Shown piece by piece: positions 48,310-57,895 of a DNA stretch of 64,000 bases. Within the stretch, counting starts at the first letter, position 1, and each line of letters begins with the position of its first letter. The position numbers were made by a program, and so were the translations under genes. Location of the stretch: contig JADZEX010000037.1 of assembly GCA_020850355.1 (NCBI GenBank), forward strand, positions 62,001-126,000. The letters run 5' to 3'. The notes beneath the pieces were generated by a model. That model did not search any database. It saw only the letters and a list, made by a program, of their open reading frames with translations, and was not told the DNA's origin. The DNA comes from Fimbriimonadaceae bacterium. Lineage in GTDB: Bacteria > Armatimonadota > UBA10988.

Positions 48310-51147
48310 ATGCCCGCCGTTTTCGTCGCCCTCGATCTGGTGCGGCCGTCCGTCGACCGGGTCGACGTCGCGGCAGTCGTGCGCGACGAGCACGGCGACC
48401 GCGCCGTCTGCTGGATGATCGGCTACGACCCGCTGGCCGTCGCGGCGCGGGCCAAGAGTCAGGACGCCGAGACCCTCGCCGCGGCCAGCCTGGACGAGGT
48501 GGCGCGCGGGCTGCTGGAGCGGGCCGAAGGGGCCCCCTGGCTGGTCTGCGGGTTGGATGACGCGCTGGCCACCTGGCGCGACGCCGACCAGACCGGGGTC
48601 CTCGACACCACGCCCACGGTCGACCTGGGCGATCTGCTGGCGCTGGCACAACCCGCCTCCGGGGCCCGCGACCTGGGGGCCTTCGCGCTGGCGGCCGGGC
48701 TGTCCGAGACCGACCAGAACCCGCCGCGCGGCCTGCCGACGGCGGAACGGCTGGTGGCCCTGCACGACGCCGTCCCGGCGCTGGTGGCCGCGCGGCCGGC
48801 GGCCGTGCGCGAGGAGGTCGGTGAGCTGTTACGGCGGGCCGGCAGTCCCTTGGCCCCGCTCTGGGCCCAGGGCAACGCGGCCCGCCGGGCCGACGAGCCG
48901 CTGACCTGCGACGCGCTGCTCCGGGAGCGGCTACGGGAGCTGACGCCGCCGGCCGCAGAGCCGCGCGAGCTGCCCACGCCGACGCCGCTGGAGCCCGCCG
49001 AGGTGGCCGCCTGGCTGGGCCAGCAGGGCCCGGTCGCCGCGGCGATGGCGGCCTATGAGGACCGGCCCGGACAGCTCGCGATGGCCGATGCGGTGGCCAC
49101 GGCGTTCAACGAAGGGCACTGCCTGCTGGTCGAAGCCGGCACCGGCACCGGCAAATCGATCGCCTATCTGGCGCCGGCGCTGCGCTGGGCGGTGCGCAAT
49201 GGCACGCCGGTGGTCGTCAGCACCAACACCAAGAACCTGCAAGACCAACTCTGCCGCAAGGACCTGCCGCTGTTGCAGCGCTGCCTGCCGCTGGAGTTTC
49301 GCGCTGAGCTGGTGAAAGGTCGCGGCAACTACTTGTGCGTCGAGAAGCTGCTCCGCGAACTGGGCGACGCCACCTTGCTGCCGTTTGAGGACCAGCTCTG
49401 GCAACTGGCCTGCGTGTTGAGCTGGGCGACCGCCACCGCCAGCGGCGACCTGGACGAGCTGCCGCCCTGGCTGAGCTGGCGCTACCCGAAGTTGGAGGGC
49501 TACGCCCGCACCCTGGCCAGCGACTCGGAGAGCTGCACCGCCCTCAGCGCCCGCAACCACCCGTGTTTCGCCACGGTCGCCCGGCGGCGCGCGCAAGAGG
49601 CCGATCTGCTGGTCGTCAACCACGCCCTGGCCCTGGCCAACGCCACCACCGAGGTGCTGCCGCCGTTCGAGTATCTGGTGCTCGACGAGGCCCACAACCT
49701 GGAGGACATCGCCACCGAGGCGTTCGGGCTGAACTTCGAGCGCTGGCAACTGCTGCGGATGGTGCGCGAGGTCGGCCCCAGCCGCGACGTCCGCAGCCTG
49801 AACCAGCGGCTGCGCCGGCTGTTCGAGTCGCAGGGCGAGCTGGGCAGCGATCTGCTGGCGGTGGTGACGGCGCTGGAGCAGGCGGTCACCCGAGTCCAGG
49901 AACGGCTGGAGGAGCTGGGTCAGCAACTCGGCGGCCTGGTGATGCACCGCCGGCAACGGACGGTTGAGGAGCTGACCCGGTCGGAGCGGCTGCGTCTGGA
50001 GGCGAGTGTCTACGAAGGCGCCCTCGGCGAGTCGCTGGCGACGGCAGCCGAGAACCTGCGGCTGGCCCTGAGCGCGGTGGTGCAGGAGCTGACCCGGCTG
50101 ACCGTCGGCCTGCAGGCTCTCAGTGGCGAGGGCGACGGTGACCTGGCCACGCTGCGCGTCCAGGCGCAAGGCCGCCTGCAGGAGTGGACGGCGGCCGGCA
50201 CGACGCTCGACGTGCTGCGTAGCCTGACCGACCCGCAGTACGTCTACTGGCTGGAGTTCGTGCTGCGGCGCGACAACTGGGAGTGGCGCCTGCGGGCGGC
50301 ACCCATCGATCCGGGCCGGGCGCTGGCCGATCACCTCTACGCCAAGGTCTCGGCGGTGGTCTTGACCAGCGCCACCTTGACCGTCAACAACCGCTTCGAC
50401 TACTTCGCGTCGCGCCTCGGGTTGCGGCAGCCGGAGGTGGTCGACCGCTTCACCCACCTGCGCGTGCCGTCGGGCTTCGACTACCAGCGGCAGGTGCTGC
50501 TGGCCCTGCCGTCCAACATCGCCCTGCCGCACGAGGAGCCGTTCGAGAGGCACTGCTTGCGGGCGGTCGAGGAGATCTGCCGCCTCTTGGACGGCCGCAC
50601 CCTGGTACTCTACACGGCGGCCGGACCGATGCGGCGGGCGCAGGCCTTCCTGCAGCCCCGACTCGCGGCGATTGGCATCGAGACGCTTTGTCAAGGTGTC
50701 TCCGGGCCGCGTCATGTCTTGGCGGAACGCTTCCGCCGGCAGGAGCATTCGGTGCTGCTGGGCACGCGGAGTTTCTGGGAAGGGATCGACGTGCCGGGCG
50801 ATGCCCTGCGGTGTGTGGTAATCGTCAAGCTACCGTTTGCGGTGCCTGACGACCCGGTGCATCAGGCGCGCTGCGAGAAGATCGAAGCCCATGGGGGCGA
50901 CGCCTGGCGGAGCTACTCGATCCCGCAGGCGGTGATTCTGTTCAAGCAGGGCTTCGGCCGCCTGATCCGGACGGCGACCGACCGCGGGGCGGTGATTTGC
51001 CTGGACCGTCGGTTGCTCGAAAAGTCCTACGGCCAGGCGTTCTTGCGCAGCGTGCCGGGTTATTGTGAAGCGTTTGACGCGTGGTCTCAGGTCAAGGAAC
51101 GAGTGCGCGCATGGTTCGATCAGCCCTCCACCGCGGTCCGGCGCTGA
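48310..51147 (+). CDS. DinG/XPD-like superfamily 2 helicase
   Basis: 945 aa. Predicted 5'-to-3' ATP-dependent DNA helicase for repair or R-loop removal. The N-terminal ~240 residues match no domain I recognise with confidence. The motor has Walker A EAGTGTGKSIAYL, then VSTNTKNLQDQL, DLLVVNHALALAN, DEAH box LVLDEAHNLED, and the C-terminal VLTSATLT, FWEGIDVPGD and FGRLIRTATDRG. Cysteines in RGNYLCVEKLL, LACVLSW and SESCTALSARNHPCF fall where DinG and XPD hold a 4Fe-4S cluster, so a cluster is likely but not certain. The last 37 bases overlap the next gene. Confidence 0.88.
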   Translation: MPAVFVALDLVRPSVDRVDVAAVVRDEHGDRAVCWMIGYDPLAVAARAKSQDAETLAAASLDEVARGLLERAEGAPWLVCGLDDALATWRDADQTGVLDTTPTVDLGDLLALAQPASGARDLGAFALAAGLSETDQNPPRGLPTAERLVALHDAVPALVAARPAAVREEVGELLRRAGSPLAPLWAQGNAARRADEPLTCDALLRERLRELTPPAAEPRELPTPTPLEPAEVAAWLGQQGPVAAAMAAYEDRPGQLAMADAVATAFNEGHCLLVEAGTGTGKSIAYLAPALRWAVRNGTPVVVSTNTKNLQDQLCRKDLPLLQRCLPLEFRAELVKGRGNYLCVEKLLRELGDATLLPFEDQLWQLACVLSWATATASGDLDELPPWLSWRYPKLEGYARTLASDSESCTALSARNHPCFATVARRRAQEADLLVVNHALALANATTEVLPPFEYLVLDEAHNLEDIATEAFGLNFERWQLLRMVREVGPSRDVRSLNQRLRRLFESQGELGSDLLAVVTALEQAVTRVQERLEELGQQLGGLVMHRRQRTVEELTRSERLRLEASVYEGALGESLATAAENLRLALSAVVQELTRLTVGLQALSGEGDGDLATLRVQAQGRLQEWTAAGTTLDVLRSLTDPQYVYWLEFVLRRDNWEWRLRAAPIDPGRALADHLYAKVSAVVLTSATLTVNNRFDYFASRLGLRQPEVVDRFTHLRVPSGFDYQRQVLLALPSNIALPHEEPFERHCLRAVEEICRLLDGRTLVLYTAAGPMRRAQAFLQPRLAAIGIETLCQGVSGPRHVLAERFRRQEHSVLLGTRSFWEGIDVPGDALRCVVIVKLPFAVPDDPVHQARCEKIEAHGGDAWRSYSIPQAVILFKQGFGRLIRTATDRGAVICLDRRLLEKSYGQAFLRSVPGYCEAFDAWSQVKERVRAWFDQPSTAVRR

Positions 51148-54100
51148 GCTGGCGTTGGCTCTGGCTGCTGCCCATCCTGCTGCCGGCGGCCGCGGCCGAA
51201 CCGGCCGACGACGGTCGGCTGCGCCTGCTGACGCAATGGAACGACGACTACCTGTTCGTCGCCGTGGTCGTCGAGGACCTCCACCTGGTGGGTCGTCACG
51301 GCCGCCCCGGCAGTCCGGTCTGGCTCGACGACGACATTGAGATCTTCCTAACCAGCAACACCGGCAACGCGCGGTTGGACAGCGACTGCCACTGGCTCGG
51401 CATGTCGGCGGCGGGCGGGCTGCTGTTCCGGCGCGGCGACCGGCGCGGCGACGGCGACTGGGTGGCGGCCGAGACCGACCTCCTGGCGGCCCGCTTCCGC
51501 CAGTCGTTGCAGCTCCGCGGCACGCTCAACGACCGCCGCGACGCCGACAGCGGCTGGCAGGTCGAATGCGCCATCCCCTGGCGGGCGCTGCAGGTCGCGC
51601 CGCCAACCGTTGGCCAGGCCTGGCGCTGCAACCTGGTGTTGCATCGGCGCGGTCAACGCGACCTGCGCTACAGCTACTTCCCGGCGGCCCGCGCGGCCGA
51701 GGCGACCAACCGGCCGGCCACCTGGGGCCGGCTGATCTTCCGTGAGCAGAACCCGGGGATCGTCGCGGGCGAGGCCAACGAGATCGTCTGCCCGCGGGCC
51801 GCGCCGCCGCAACGCGTCGGCGACCGCACGGTGCCGCGACCGCTGGTCGATGGGCGCCTGGCCGACGGGGAGTGGCCGCTGCTCTACCGCGCCGATGCGG
51901 AGTTCGAGGCGTCGCACTGCGTGGCGCTGAAGCCGGAGCTGTACGGCGACCCGCCGGCCGCGATGCGGCGGCTCCCGGCGGGCTGTGAGTTGGAGGGTCA
52001 GGACTTGCCGCCGGCCACCGCACCCGCCGCCTGGCAGGGCGAGCGACTGGTGCTGGCGACCTACTACCTGGACGACCTGCCGGCGCGGCAGCAGCCGCTC
52101 GGCACCCATCCTTACGAGGGCCTCGGGCCGTGGAACTCGGCCCGGCGGCCGGGTTACCATTACGACTTGCTGACCGCTGCCGCGCGGGCCGGCGTCGACG
52201 CGCTGGTGGTGCGCTACCCGGCTGGCGACCCGGCGGCCGAGCAGGCCCTCGGGGCTTTGCTGCAGGCGGCCTGGGAGGCCCGGCGACAACGCCAGACCGT
52301 GCCGCAGTTGGCCGTGCTGGTACCGCTGGCCAGCCTCGCCAACTGGGTTGGCGCGCCGGTCGACCTGACGCAGGCCCTGACTGCCGAAGCGCTCTACCGC
52401 ACGGTCCGCGAGTTCTACGCGCGGGTGCCGCCGGAGCTGCGCCTGCAGCTCCCCGACCGTGGCCGGCTGACCTGCCTCGTGGCGCTCGATGATCCGCTGC
52501 CCGGGCTACGGGCCGACGCGCTCTTCCGGCGGTGGTGCGAAGCCCGCTTCCAGGCCGAGTTCGGCGCCGGTCTGCGCTGGCTCGGTGGCAGCGGTTGGGA
52601 ACGCCGCGCCGGGCCGTTCGACGGTTACGTGCAGTTCGACGCCGGCCGCGGCGGGCAGGTGGCCCTGGCGCCCTGGGCCACCGCCGCCGTCGGACCGGGC
52701 CTCGCCAACTTCGGCGAGGCGCCGGCCTGGCGCGACCGGGACGGCATTCGGACCTTCCGCGCCGACCTGACGCGGGTCCTGCGGACACCGCCCGAGCTGC
52801 TGCTGCTGCAGAGCTGGAACGGCTTCCGGCAGGGCGACGCGCTGGTGGCGACCCAGGAGTTTGGGCGACAGCACGAGGCCGCCGTGCGGGTCGCGGCGCT
52901 GCAGTTCAACTCGCCGCAGGACGGCGGCTGGATCGCCAAGCTCCGCCGTACCGACCTGCCGCCGCGCCTGGTCGCCGGGCAGCCGCTGACGGTGATGGTC
53001 CAACTGGCCAACGGCGGTCTCCGCGAGTGGACGCTGGAAGAGCAGGTGCAGCTCACCTACCGCTGGTATAGCGAACGACCCGAGCCGGTGCTGAAGCCCG
53101 ATGGCAGCCCGCTCACCGACAGCCGCGGCCAGCCGCTGGAGCGACTCCTCGCGCTCTCGGACGAAGGTCGCCGGAGCAACTTCCTGGTGCCGCCGCTGCC
53201 GACCGGCGAACTGCAGTGTCCGCTCGAGGTCGAGGCGCGCGACCGCCACGGGCAGCCGCTGCCGCCGGGGCGCTATCGGCTGCGCTTCGATGCCGTGGCC
53301 GGGCAGATCGACAGCCAGGTGCCGCTGCTCGACGATCGCGGCAATCCGGTGCTGGACGAGAAGGGCAAGCCGCGGACCCGGGCCGTCAGTCTGCCGCGCT
53401 GGTTCAGCGTCACCGGCGACCCGACCAGCGATCTGCTGGTCGAGGTGATCGCTCCGGAGCAGGCGCCGGCGGTCAGCGGCCACGTGCTGGCGGCCGGGCT
53501 GCCGCCGCGCTTGGAGCAGGGCGGCGCGCAGCCGCTGCTGGTGGCGGTGCGCAACGAAGGTCGTGAGCCGTGGGACGAACGGGTGCAGCTCGGCTACCGC
53601 TGGGTGCAGTGCAGCCCGCGCGATCCCTGCGCCATCGAACCGGCGCCGCAAGCCATCGGCGAGTGGAGCCCCGGCGGCAGCGTCATCGGCCTGCTGAACG
53701 CCGCCGGCCGCGCCGCCTGGGAACGGATTGGCGAAACGCCCGGGGTGGCCCGCCCCGCCTTCGAGCCGCGGCGCAGCGTTGCCGCGGGCGAGCGGCTGGA
53801 GGTGCCGCTGAGCCTGCCGGTCAGCCTGCCAGGCGGCCGCCCCTGGCCGGCGCCCAGCCCGGCGGCGCGTTGGCGGTTGCAGTTGGCGTTGCTGCGCGAC
53901 GGGCAGCCGTTGCCGGCGTGCCGGCCGTGGGAGCAGCAGGTCGAGCTGCTGGCTCGCGACTGGGGCGTCGACTTCGCGGCCGTCAGCGCTCCCGACACGG
54001 CACGCGGCGGGGAGCCACTGGCGGTCGAGGCGCGCCTCAGCAACACCGGTCGCAGCCCCTGGCCGGCCGGCTGCGCGGTGGCCTGGCACTGGTTCTACTG

Positions 54101-54962
54101 GGACGGCGAGCCGCTCCAACGGGATGTCAAACGGCTGCCGTTGCCCGGCCCGGTGGCGGCCGGGGCCAGTGTGGCCGTGGCCGGCCCGTTGCCGGCGCCG
54201 GCCTTTCCGGGGCAGTACCACCTGGTCGCCGAACTGCTGCTGCCGGGCGAGGTCTGGAGCAGCGACGCCCCGGCCACGCGGCGGCGTGATCTGGGGCGCA
54301 CGACGGTCGTCGTGACGCGCGGCGAGGTGCGGCTGATCGACCTTGCGGCGGTGGCCACGGTGGCCGGGATCGTCAGCAGTGCGAACCGCCAGAAGGGCGA
54401 CTTTGACGGCGCCGGGCGGGCCTTGCCGGCCGAGTTGGTCCCGCCGGGCGCCGAGGACTCCGCCGCCGGGCTGTACCCGTCAGGCTACCGCCAACGCGGG
54501 GCCGCCAACTGGCAGCGGACCGTTGGATTCTGGTACCCCGCGGCGGGCAGCGCCGCTTCCGTGGTGGTCCCGGCCGGCCAAAGCGTCGCCCTGCCGACGG
54601 GCCGCTACCGGCGCCTGCACCTGCTGCTGGCGGCGGTCGGCGACGACCTCGAGACGACCTTTGCGGTGGTTCCGGCCGACCGTCGCAATGACGAACCGGC
54701 CGTGGCCCTGGCCCCGACCTGGGTCACTGCCTGGACCAGCGCCCCGCGGCACGGCGAGCTGGTCGGGCTGCAGGTGCCGGTGCAGCGGGGCCGCGATGGC
54801 GACAACCCGCAGCAGCCCTGCTGGTTGCACCACCTGGTGCTGCCGACGCCCAGCGACCGCCCGCTGGCCGCCCTGCTGCTGCCGCGCGAGCCCCGGCTGC
54901 GGCTGGTGGCACTGACCGCGGAACCGCTGCCGTTGCCACCGCCGGGTCCGCCGGCGCCGTAG
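51111..54962 (+). CDS. Large secreted protein: CBM9-like domain, GH99/GH71-like barrel and beta-sandwich repeats
   Basis: 1283 aa. Signal peptide MVRSALHRGPALSWRWLWLL plus hydrophobic tail. Then a DOMON/CBM9-type domain (~40-220: LFVAVVVEDLHL, WLDDDIEIFLTS). From ~320-600 a TIM-barrel-like region (LVLATYYLDDLPARQQPLGT, AGVDALVVRYPAGDP, LLLQSWNGFRQGDAL) matches GH99/GH71-type barrels, whose closing motif is usually a SWNEW-like sequence; SWNGF here lacks that glutamate. The C-terminal ~650 residues are CARDB/Ig-like beta-sandwiches (LTVMVQLANGGLREW, LAVEARLSNTGRSPW). ATG 51111 (AAGGAA upstream) lies inside the end of the helicase gene, an unusual overlap for unrelated products. Likely a glycan-binding or hydrolysing surface protein. 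Confidence 0.72.
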   Translation: MVRSALHRGPALSWRWLWLLPILLPAAAAEPADDGRLRLLTQWNDDYLFVAVVVEDLHLVGRHGRPGSPVWLDDDIEIFLTSNTGNARLDSDCHWLGMSAAGGLLFRRGDRRGDGDWVAAETDLLAARFRQSLQLRGTLNDRRDADSGWQVECAIPWRALQVAPPTVGQAWRCNLVLHRRGQRDLRYSYFPAARAAEATNRPATWGRLIFREQNPGIVAGEANEIVCPRAAPPQRVGDRTVPRPLVDGRLADGEWPLLYRADAEFEASHCVALKPELYGDPPAAMRRLPAGCELEGQDLPPATAPAAWQGERLVLATYYLDDLPARQQPLGTHPYEGLGPWNSARRPGYHYDLLTAAARAGVDALVVRYPAGDPAAEQALGALLQAAWEARRQRQTVPQLAVLVPLASLANWVGAPVDLTQALTAEALYRTVREFYARVPPELRLQLPDRGRLTCLVALDDPLPGLRADALFRRWCEARFQAEFGAGLRWLGGSGWERRAGPFDGYVQFDAGRGGQVALAPWATAAVGPGLANFGEAPAWRDRDGIRTFRADLTRVLRTPPELLLLQSWNGFRQGDALVATQEFGRQHEAAVRVAALQFNSPQDGGWIAKLRRTDLPPRLVAGQPLTVMVQLANGGLREWTLEEQVQLTYRWYSERPEPVLKPDGSPLTDSRGQPLERLLALSDEGRRSNFLVPPLPTGELQCPLEVEARDRHGQPLPPGRYRLRFDAVAGQIDSQVPLLDDRGNPVLDEKGKPRTRAVSLPRWFSVTGDPTSDLLVEVIAPEQAPAVSGHVLAAGLPPRLEQGGAQPLLVAVRNEGREPWDERVQLGYRWVQCSPRDPCAIEPAPQAIGEWSPGGSVIGLLNAAGRAAWERIGETPGVARPAFEPRRSVAAGERLEVPLSLPVSLPGGRPWPAPSPAARWRLQLALLRDGQPLPACRPWEQQVELLARDWGVDFAAVSAPDTARGGEPLAVEARLSNTGRSPWPAGCAVAWHWFYWDGEPLQRDVKRLPLPGPVAAGASVAVAGPLPAPAFPGQYHLVAELLLPGEVWSSDAPATRRRDLGRTTVVVTRGEVRLIDLAAVATVAGIVSSANRQKGDFDGAGRALPAELVPPGAEDSAAGLYPSGYRQRGAANWQRTVGFWYPAAGSAASVVVPAGQSVALPTGRYRRLHLLLAAVGDDLETTFAVVPADRRNDEPAVALAPTWVTAWTSAPRHGELVGLQVPVQRGRDGDNPQQPCWLHHLVLPTPSDRPLAALLLPREPRLRLVALTAEPLPLPPPGPPAP

Positions 54963-55022
54963 CGCCAGCGGGCGACCACCGGCCGGTCGACGCGTCACAA
55001 CGTCGACCGGAGATGGTCGGCC

Positions 55023-56756
55023 GTGTCATCCTTGCGCCGCTTGCTCTGCTACCTGCGCCCGTACCGCCGCAGCATCGTGATCAGCCTGCTTTGCCTGCTG
55101 CTCAGCACGCCGGCACAGCTCTTTCCGCCGCTGGTCTGGAAGTACATCGCCGATACCGTGATCGCCGCGCAGCAGCAGCAGCAACTCGGCCCGGCGCTGC
55201 TGCTGATGCTGGTGGTGCAACTGCTGGCGGTGGCCCTGGAGTCCTGGCGCGGCTACAGCCTGGGCGTGGTCGGCCAGCAGTTCGTCTACGACCTGCGTGA
55301 GGTGCTCTACACGCGGATCCAGGCCCACTCGCTGCGCTTCTTCCACGACCGGCGCAGCGGCGACCTGGTGTCGCGCGCCATCGCCGACGTCGACTCCCTG
55401 CAGGAAGTCGTGATCAACGGCGTCGACAACATCGTTGCCAGCGGCCTGCAGTTTGTCGGCGTCGCCGTGATCATGGTCTGGCTGAACTGGCAGGTCGGCC
55501 TGTTGACGCTGCTGCCGATGGGCGGCGTGGCGCTGCTGGTCTGGTTCTACAACCGCCGCGTGCGGGGCCTCTACCGGCGCATCCGCGACCGCCTTGGGGA
55601 TGTCTCGGCGAAGCTGCAGGAGAACCTGCTGGGCATCCTGGTGATCAAGGCCTTCGCCCGCGAAAAGCACGAAATCACGCGCTTCCTGGCCGAGAATCAA
55701 CGCTACCTCGGCGAAGCCCGCAAGGGCGTGCTGGCGCGCAGCGTCTACTTCCCAGCGGTGCGCACCGTGGGGTTCCTCAGCAGCATGGTGATGATCGGAG
55801 TCGGTGCGCTGTTCATCCTGCGCGGGCAGTTCACCGTTGGCGACCTGCTGGCGTTCCGCAGCTACTGGTGGCAGCTCTTCTTTCCAGTCTTCAGCCTGGC
55901 GCAGATCAACGAGATGCTGCAACGCGCCAACGCCGCGGCCAGCCGGATCTGGGAGGTGCTCGACGAGCCGCTGGAGATCGTCGACGCCCCGGCGGCGGTG
56001 GCCCTGCCGACGGTCCGGGGCGCCCTGGCGCTGGAGGGCGTCAGCTTCGGCTACCAGGCCGCGCAGCCGGTGCTCTGCGGCGTTGACCTGACGGTGCCGC
56101 CCGGCGGCCGGCTCGGCGTGGTTGGGCCGTCTGGTTCGGGCAAGTCGACCCTCTTGGCGCTCTTGCTACGGCTCTACGACCCAACCGCCGGCCGGCTCCG
56201 GCTGGACGGTCACGATCTGCGGGAGCTGACCCAGGAGTCGCTGCGGCGGTCGATGGCCGTGGTCACCCAGGAACCGTTCCTGTTCAACGACAGCATCCGC
56301 GCCAACATCGTCTACGGCCGGCCCGAGGCAACCGCCGAGGAGATCGAAACGGCGGCCCGGCAGGCCAACGCGCACGACTTCATCGGCGAGCTGCCGGACG
56401 GCTACGAGACGGTCGTCGGCGAGCGCGGTGTGAAGCTGTCGGGCGGTCAGAAGCAGCGCCTCTGCATCGCGCGGGCCTTTCTCGCCGACCCGCGGGTGCT
56501 GTTGCTGGACGAGGCGACCGCCGCCGTGGAGCCGGAGAGCGAGGCCATCATCCAGGCGGCGCTGGAACGCCTGATGGTCGGCCGGACCACGGTGATCGTC
56601 TCGCACCGCCTCTCGATGGTCCGTGACTGCAGCCCGATTCTGGTGGTCCGGCACGGCGCGATCGACGAGCAGGGCAGCCATGAGGAGCTGCTGGCGCACG
56701 ACGGCTGGTACGCGCGGATGTACCGCTTGCAGATGAGAGTCGGCGACGATGTCTAG
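55023..56756 (+). CDS. ABC exporter half-transporter (MsbA-like, fused membrane and ATPase domains)
   Basis: 577 aa, homodimer-type exporter of the ABCB/MsbA class. Six membrane helices occupy ~1-320 (IVISLLCLLLSTPAQLFPPL, LLLMLVVQLLAVALE), including the cytosolic LFFHDRRSGDLVSR and ENLLGILVIKAFAREKHE. The ATPase domain has Walker A GPSGSGKST, signature LSGGQKQR, Walker B VLLLDEATAAVE (the usual S after AT is A) and switch SHRLSMV. Substrates in this class are lipids, lipid-linked sugars, peptides or drugs. The GTG start at 55023 has GGAG upstream. It is preceded by a large secreted-protein gene and followed by a broken Tat gene that overlaps its stop. Confidence 0.92.
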   Translation: MSSLRRLLCYLRPYRRSIVISLLCLLLSTPAQLFPPLVWKYIADTVIAAQQQQQLGPALLLMLVVQLLAVALESWRGYSLGVVGQQFVYDLREVLYTRIQAHSLRFFHDRRSGDLVSRAIADVDSLQEVVINGVDNIVASGLQFVGVAVIMVWLNWQVGLLTLLPMGGVALLVWFYNRRVRGLYRRIRDRLGDVSAKLQENLLGILVIKAFAREKHEITRFLAENQRYLGEARKGVLARSVYFPAVRTVGFLSSMVMIGVGALFILRGQFTVGDLLAFRSYWWQLFFPVFSLAQINEMLQRANAAASRIWEVLDEPLEIVDAPAAVALPTVRGALALEGVSFGYQAAQPVLCGVDLTVPPGGRLGVVGPSGSGKSTLLALLLRLYDPTAGRLRLDGHDLRELTQESLRRSMAVVTQEPFLFNDSIRANIVYGRPEATAEEIETAARQANAHDFIGELPDGYETVVGERGVKLSGGQKQRLCIARAFLADPRVLLLDEATAAVEPESEAIIQAALERLMVGRTTVIVSHRLSMVRDCSPILVVRHGAIDEQGSHEELLAHDGWYARMYRLQMRVGDDV

Positions 56757-56963
56757 CTGGAACCGCCGCCAGTTCGTCGGCGCCGCGGCCGCTACGGCCT
56801 GAGTGGGCGCCTCACCCACGGGGCGGCGGCCGCCAGACACTGGCCAGCCCAGGTCGAGTCGGCGGTCAAGGGCGGCGAGGGGCTGCAGCGGGGGCCCTAC
56901 CGCGCCATCTACCAGATGGGCATGGGTCTGCTGGCGCAGCTCCTCGCCGCCCTCGAACCTTAG
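56749..56963 (+). pseudogene. Frameshifted gene with Tat signal start
   Basis: ATG 56749, inside the stop region of the ABC gene, reads MSSWNRRQFVGAAAATA and then TGA (56800-56802). The RR-x-F-V and alanine run is a Tat signal peptide cut off in its hydrophobic core. Reading on in the shifted frame gives LSGRLTHGAAAARHWPAQVE, then GPYRAIYQMGMGLLAQLLAALEP and TAG at 56961-56963. A single missing base around 56797-56800 would join them into a ~70-aa Tat protein, or this is the remains of a longer gene with an internal deletion. The downstream part matches nothing I recognise. It is either a true pseudogene or a sequencing indel. Confidence 0.55.
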
Positions 56964-57406
56964 CGCAACTGGGGGTCGTGACTGCGGATGATCTCCACGT
57001 CGCCGCTGCCGTTGCGGCGGTAGACCGAAATCCGCTCCCAGGCCGTGTTGGCGTCGTTCGGGACGAAGATCCGCAACTGGTCGTCGCCGTCTTCGAGCCG
57101 GAACGGCAGTTGCTCGTCCGGGTCGGTGTTGCTGTGGTCGACCCGGATCTCGTCCCCCCAGATGCTCCAGGTCCCGCTGTCGCCGGTCGAGTCGCTCCAG
57201 TCGCCGTCCGAGTAGAGTGTGAAGGTGAAGCCGTTGGTGACCTCGTCGTAGGTCACGCCGCTGTCGTCGGACTGCGCGCGGAGAATCCAGGTGCCCGCCA
57301 TCCGAGAGCGGATGTCACCGCCACCGCCACCGCCGCCGCAGCCCGCCAGGGCCAGGGCACCGACGCCCCCCAGGACCACCATCCACCGTCGCCAGGTACG
57401 CATCAT
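56960..57406 (-). CDS. Lipoprotein with lipocalin-like beta domain
   Basis: 148 aa. The signal peptide ends in the lipobox LALAGC (LGGVGALALAGCGGGGGGG), so it is lipidated at Cys and membrane anchored. The glycine spacer is followed by a small beta-barrel-like domain (GTWILRAQSDDSGVTYDEV, FTLYSDGDWSDS, GTWSIWGDEIRV), similar to lipocalin-like or DUF-type lipoproteins found in Armatimonadota and Planctomycetes. The ATG at 57406 (of two consecutive ATGs) has GGAG upstream. Function unknown. It converges with the Tat pseudogene, overlapping by four bases. Confidence 0.8.
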   Translation of the reverse strand: MMRTWRRWMVVLGGVGALALAGCGGGGGGGDIRSRMAGTWILRAQSDDSGVTYDEVTNGFTFTLYSDGDWSDSTGDSGTWSIWGDEIRVDHSNTDPDEQLPFRLEDGDDQLRIFVPNDANTAWERISVYRRNGSGDVEIIRSHDPQLR

Positions 57407-57463
57407 CGCTCTCCGCTCTGTCTGTGCTGACGCTGCCACGCCGCGGAGGTCAACGCGGCCTTG

Positions 57464-57844
57464 TTAACGCGCCGCAACGCCCGGCAGTTCGCACGCTCCG
57501 CCGAGGCAGTGGCGGCGCCGCGCGATCTGCCGGTAGACCCAATCGGCGGCCTGCCGCAGGCCGGGCAGATAGTACCACGGGCTGAGCAGGCGCAGCAGCG
57601 GATGCAGGCGCAGCAACTCGGCCAGCGCTGCCGCGCCGCCGTGCCACTGGTCCCCGACCACCAGCACCATCTGCCGCTCGGTTTCGGCCTCGCCAAGCTG
57701 CGTGTAGCGCTGCTGCGCTTCCGCCGAGCCGCTCGGCACAGCCTCGAAGCGGTCGCCCACCAGCCGCCGCAGCCGGGCCACGCTGGCGATGCAGAAGCGG
57801 CAGGTGCCGTCGTAGAGTAGAGTCGGCCGGGGCGCTTCGTTCAT
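57464..57844 (-). CDS. DCC-family thiol-disulfide oxidoreductase-like protein (DUF393)
   Basis: 126 aa. The family start LLYDGTCRFCIASVARLRRL holds the DGxCxxC motif in which the cysteines form a thioredoxin-like redox pair. It ends with LSPWYYLPGLRQAADWVYRQ and IARRRHCLGGAC. DCC proteins occur in many bacteria with unknown substrates. The gene is divergent from the isomerase-like gene, whose two possible starts are 9 or 51 bases away. Confidence 0.88.
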   Translation of the reverse strand: MNEAPRPTLLYDGTCRFCIASVARLRRLVGDRFEAVPSGSAEAQQRYTQLGEAETERQMVLVVGDQWHGGAAALAELLRLHPLLRLLSPWYYLPGLRQAADWVYRQIARRRHCLGGACELPGVAAR

Positions 57845-57895
57845 CTGGTCAGTATGGTTGCAGGAGATGCAACCCGTCCGTCCAAGCCCGCCGGC

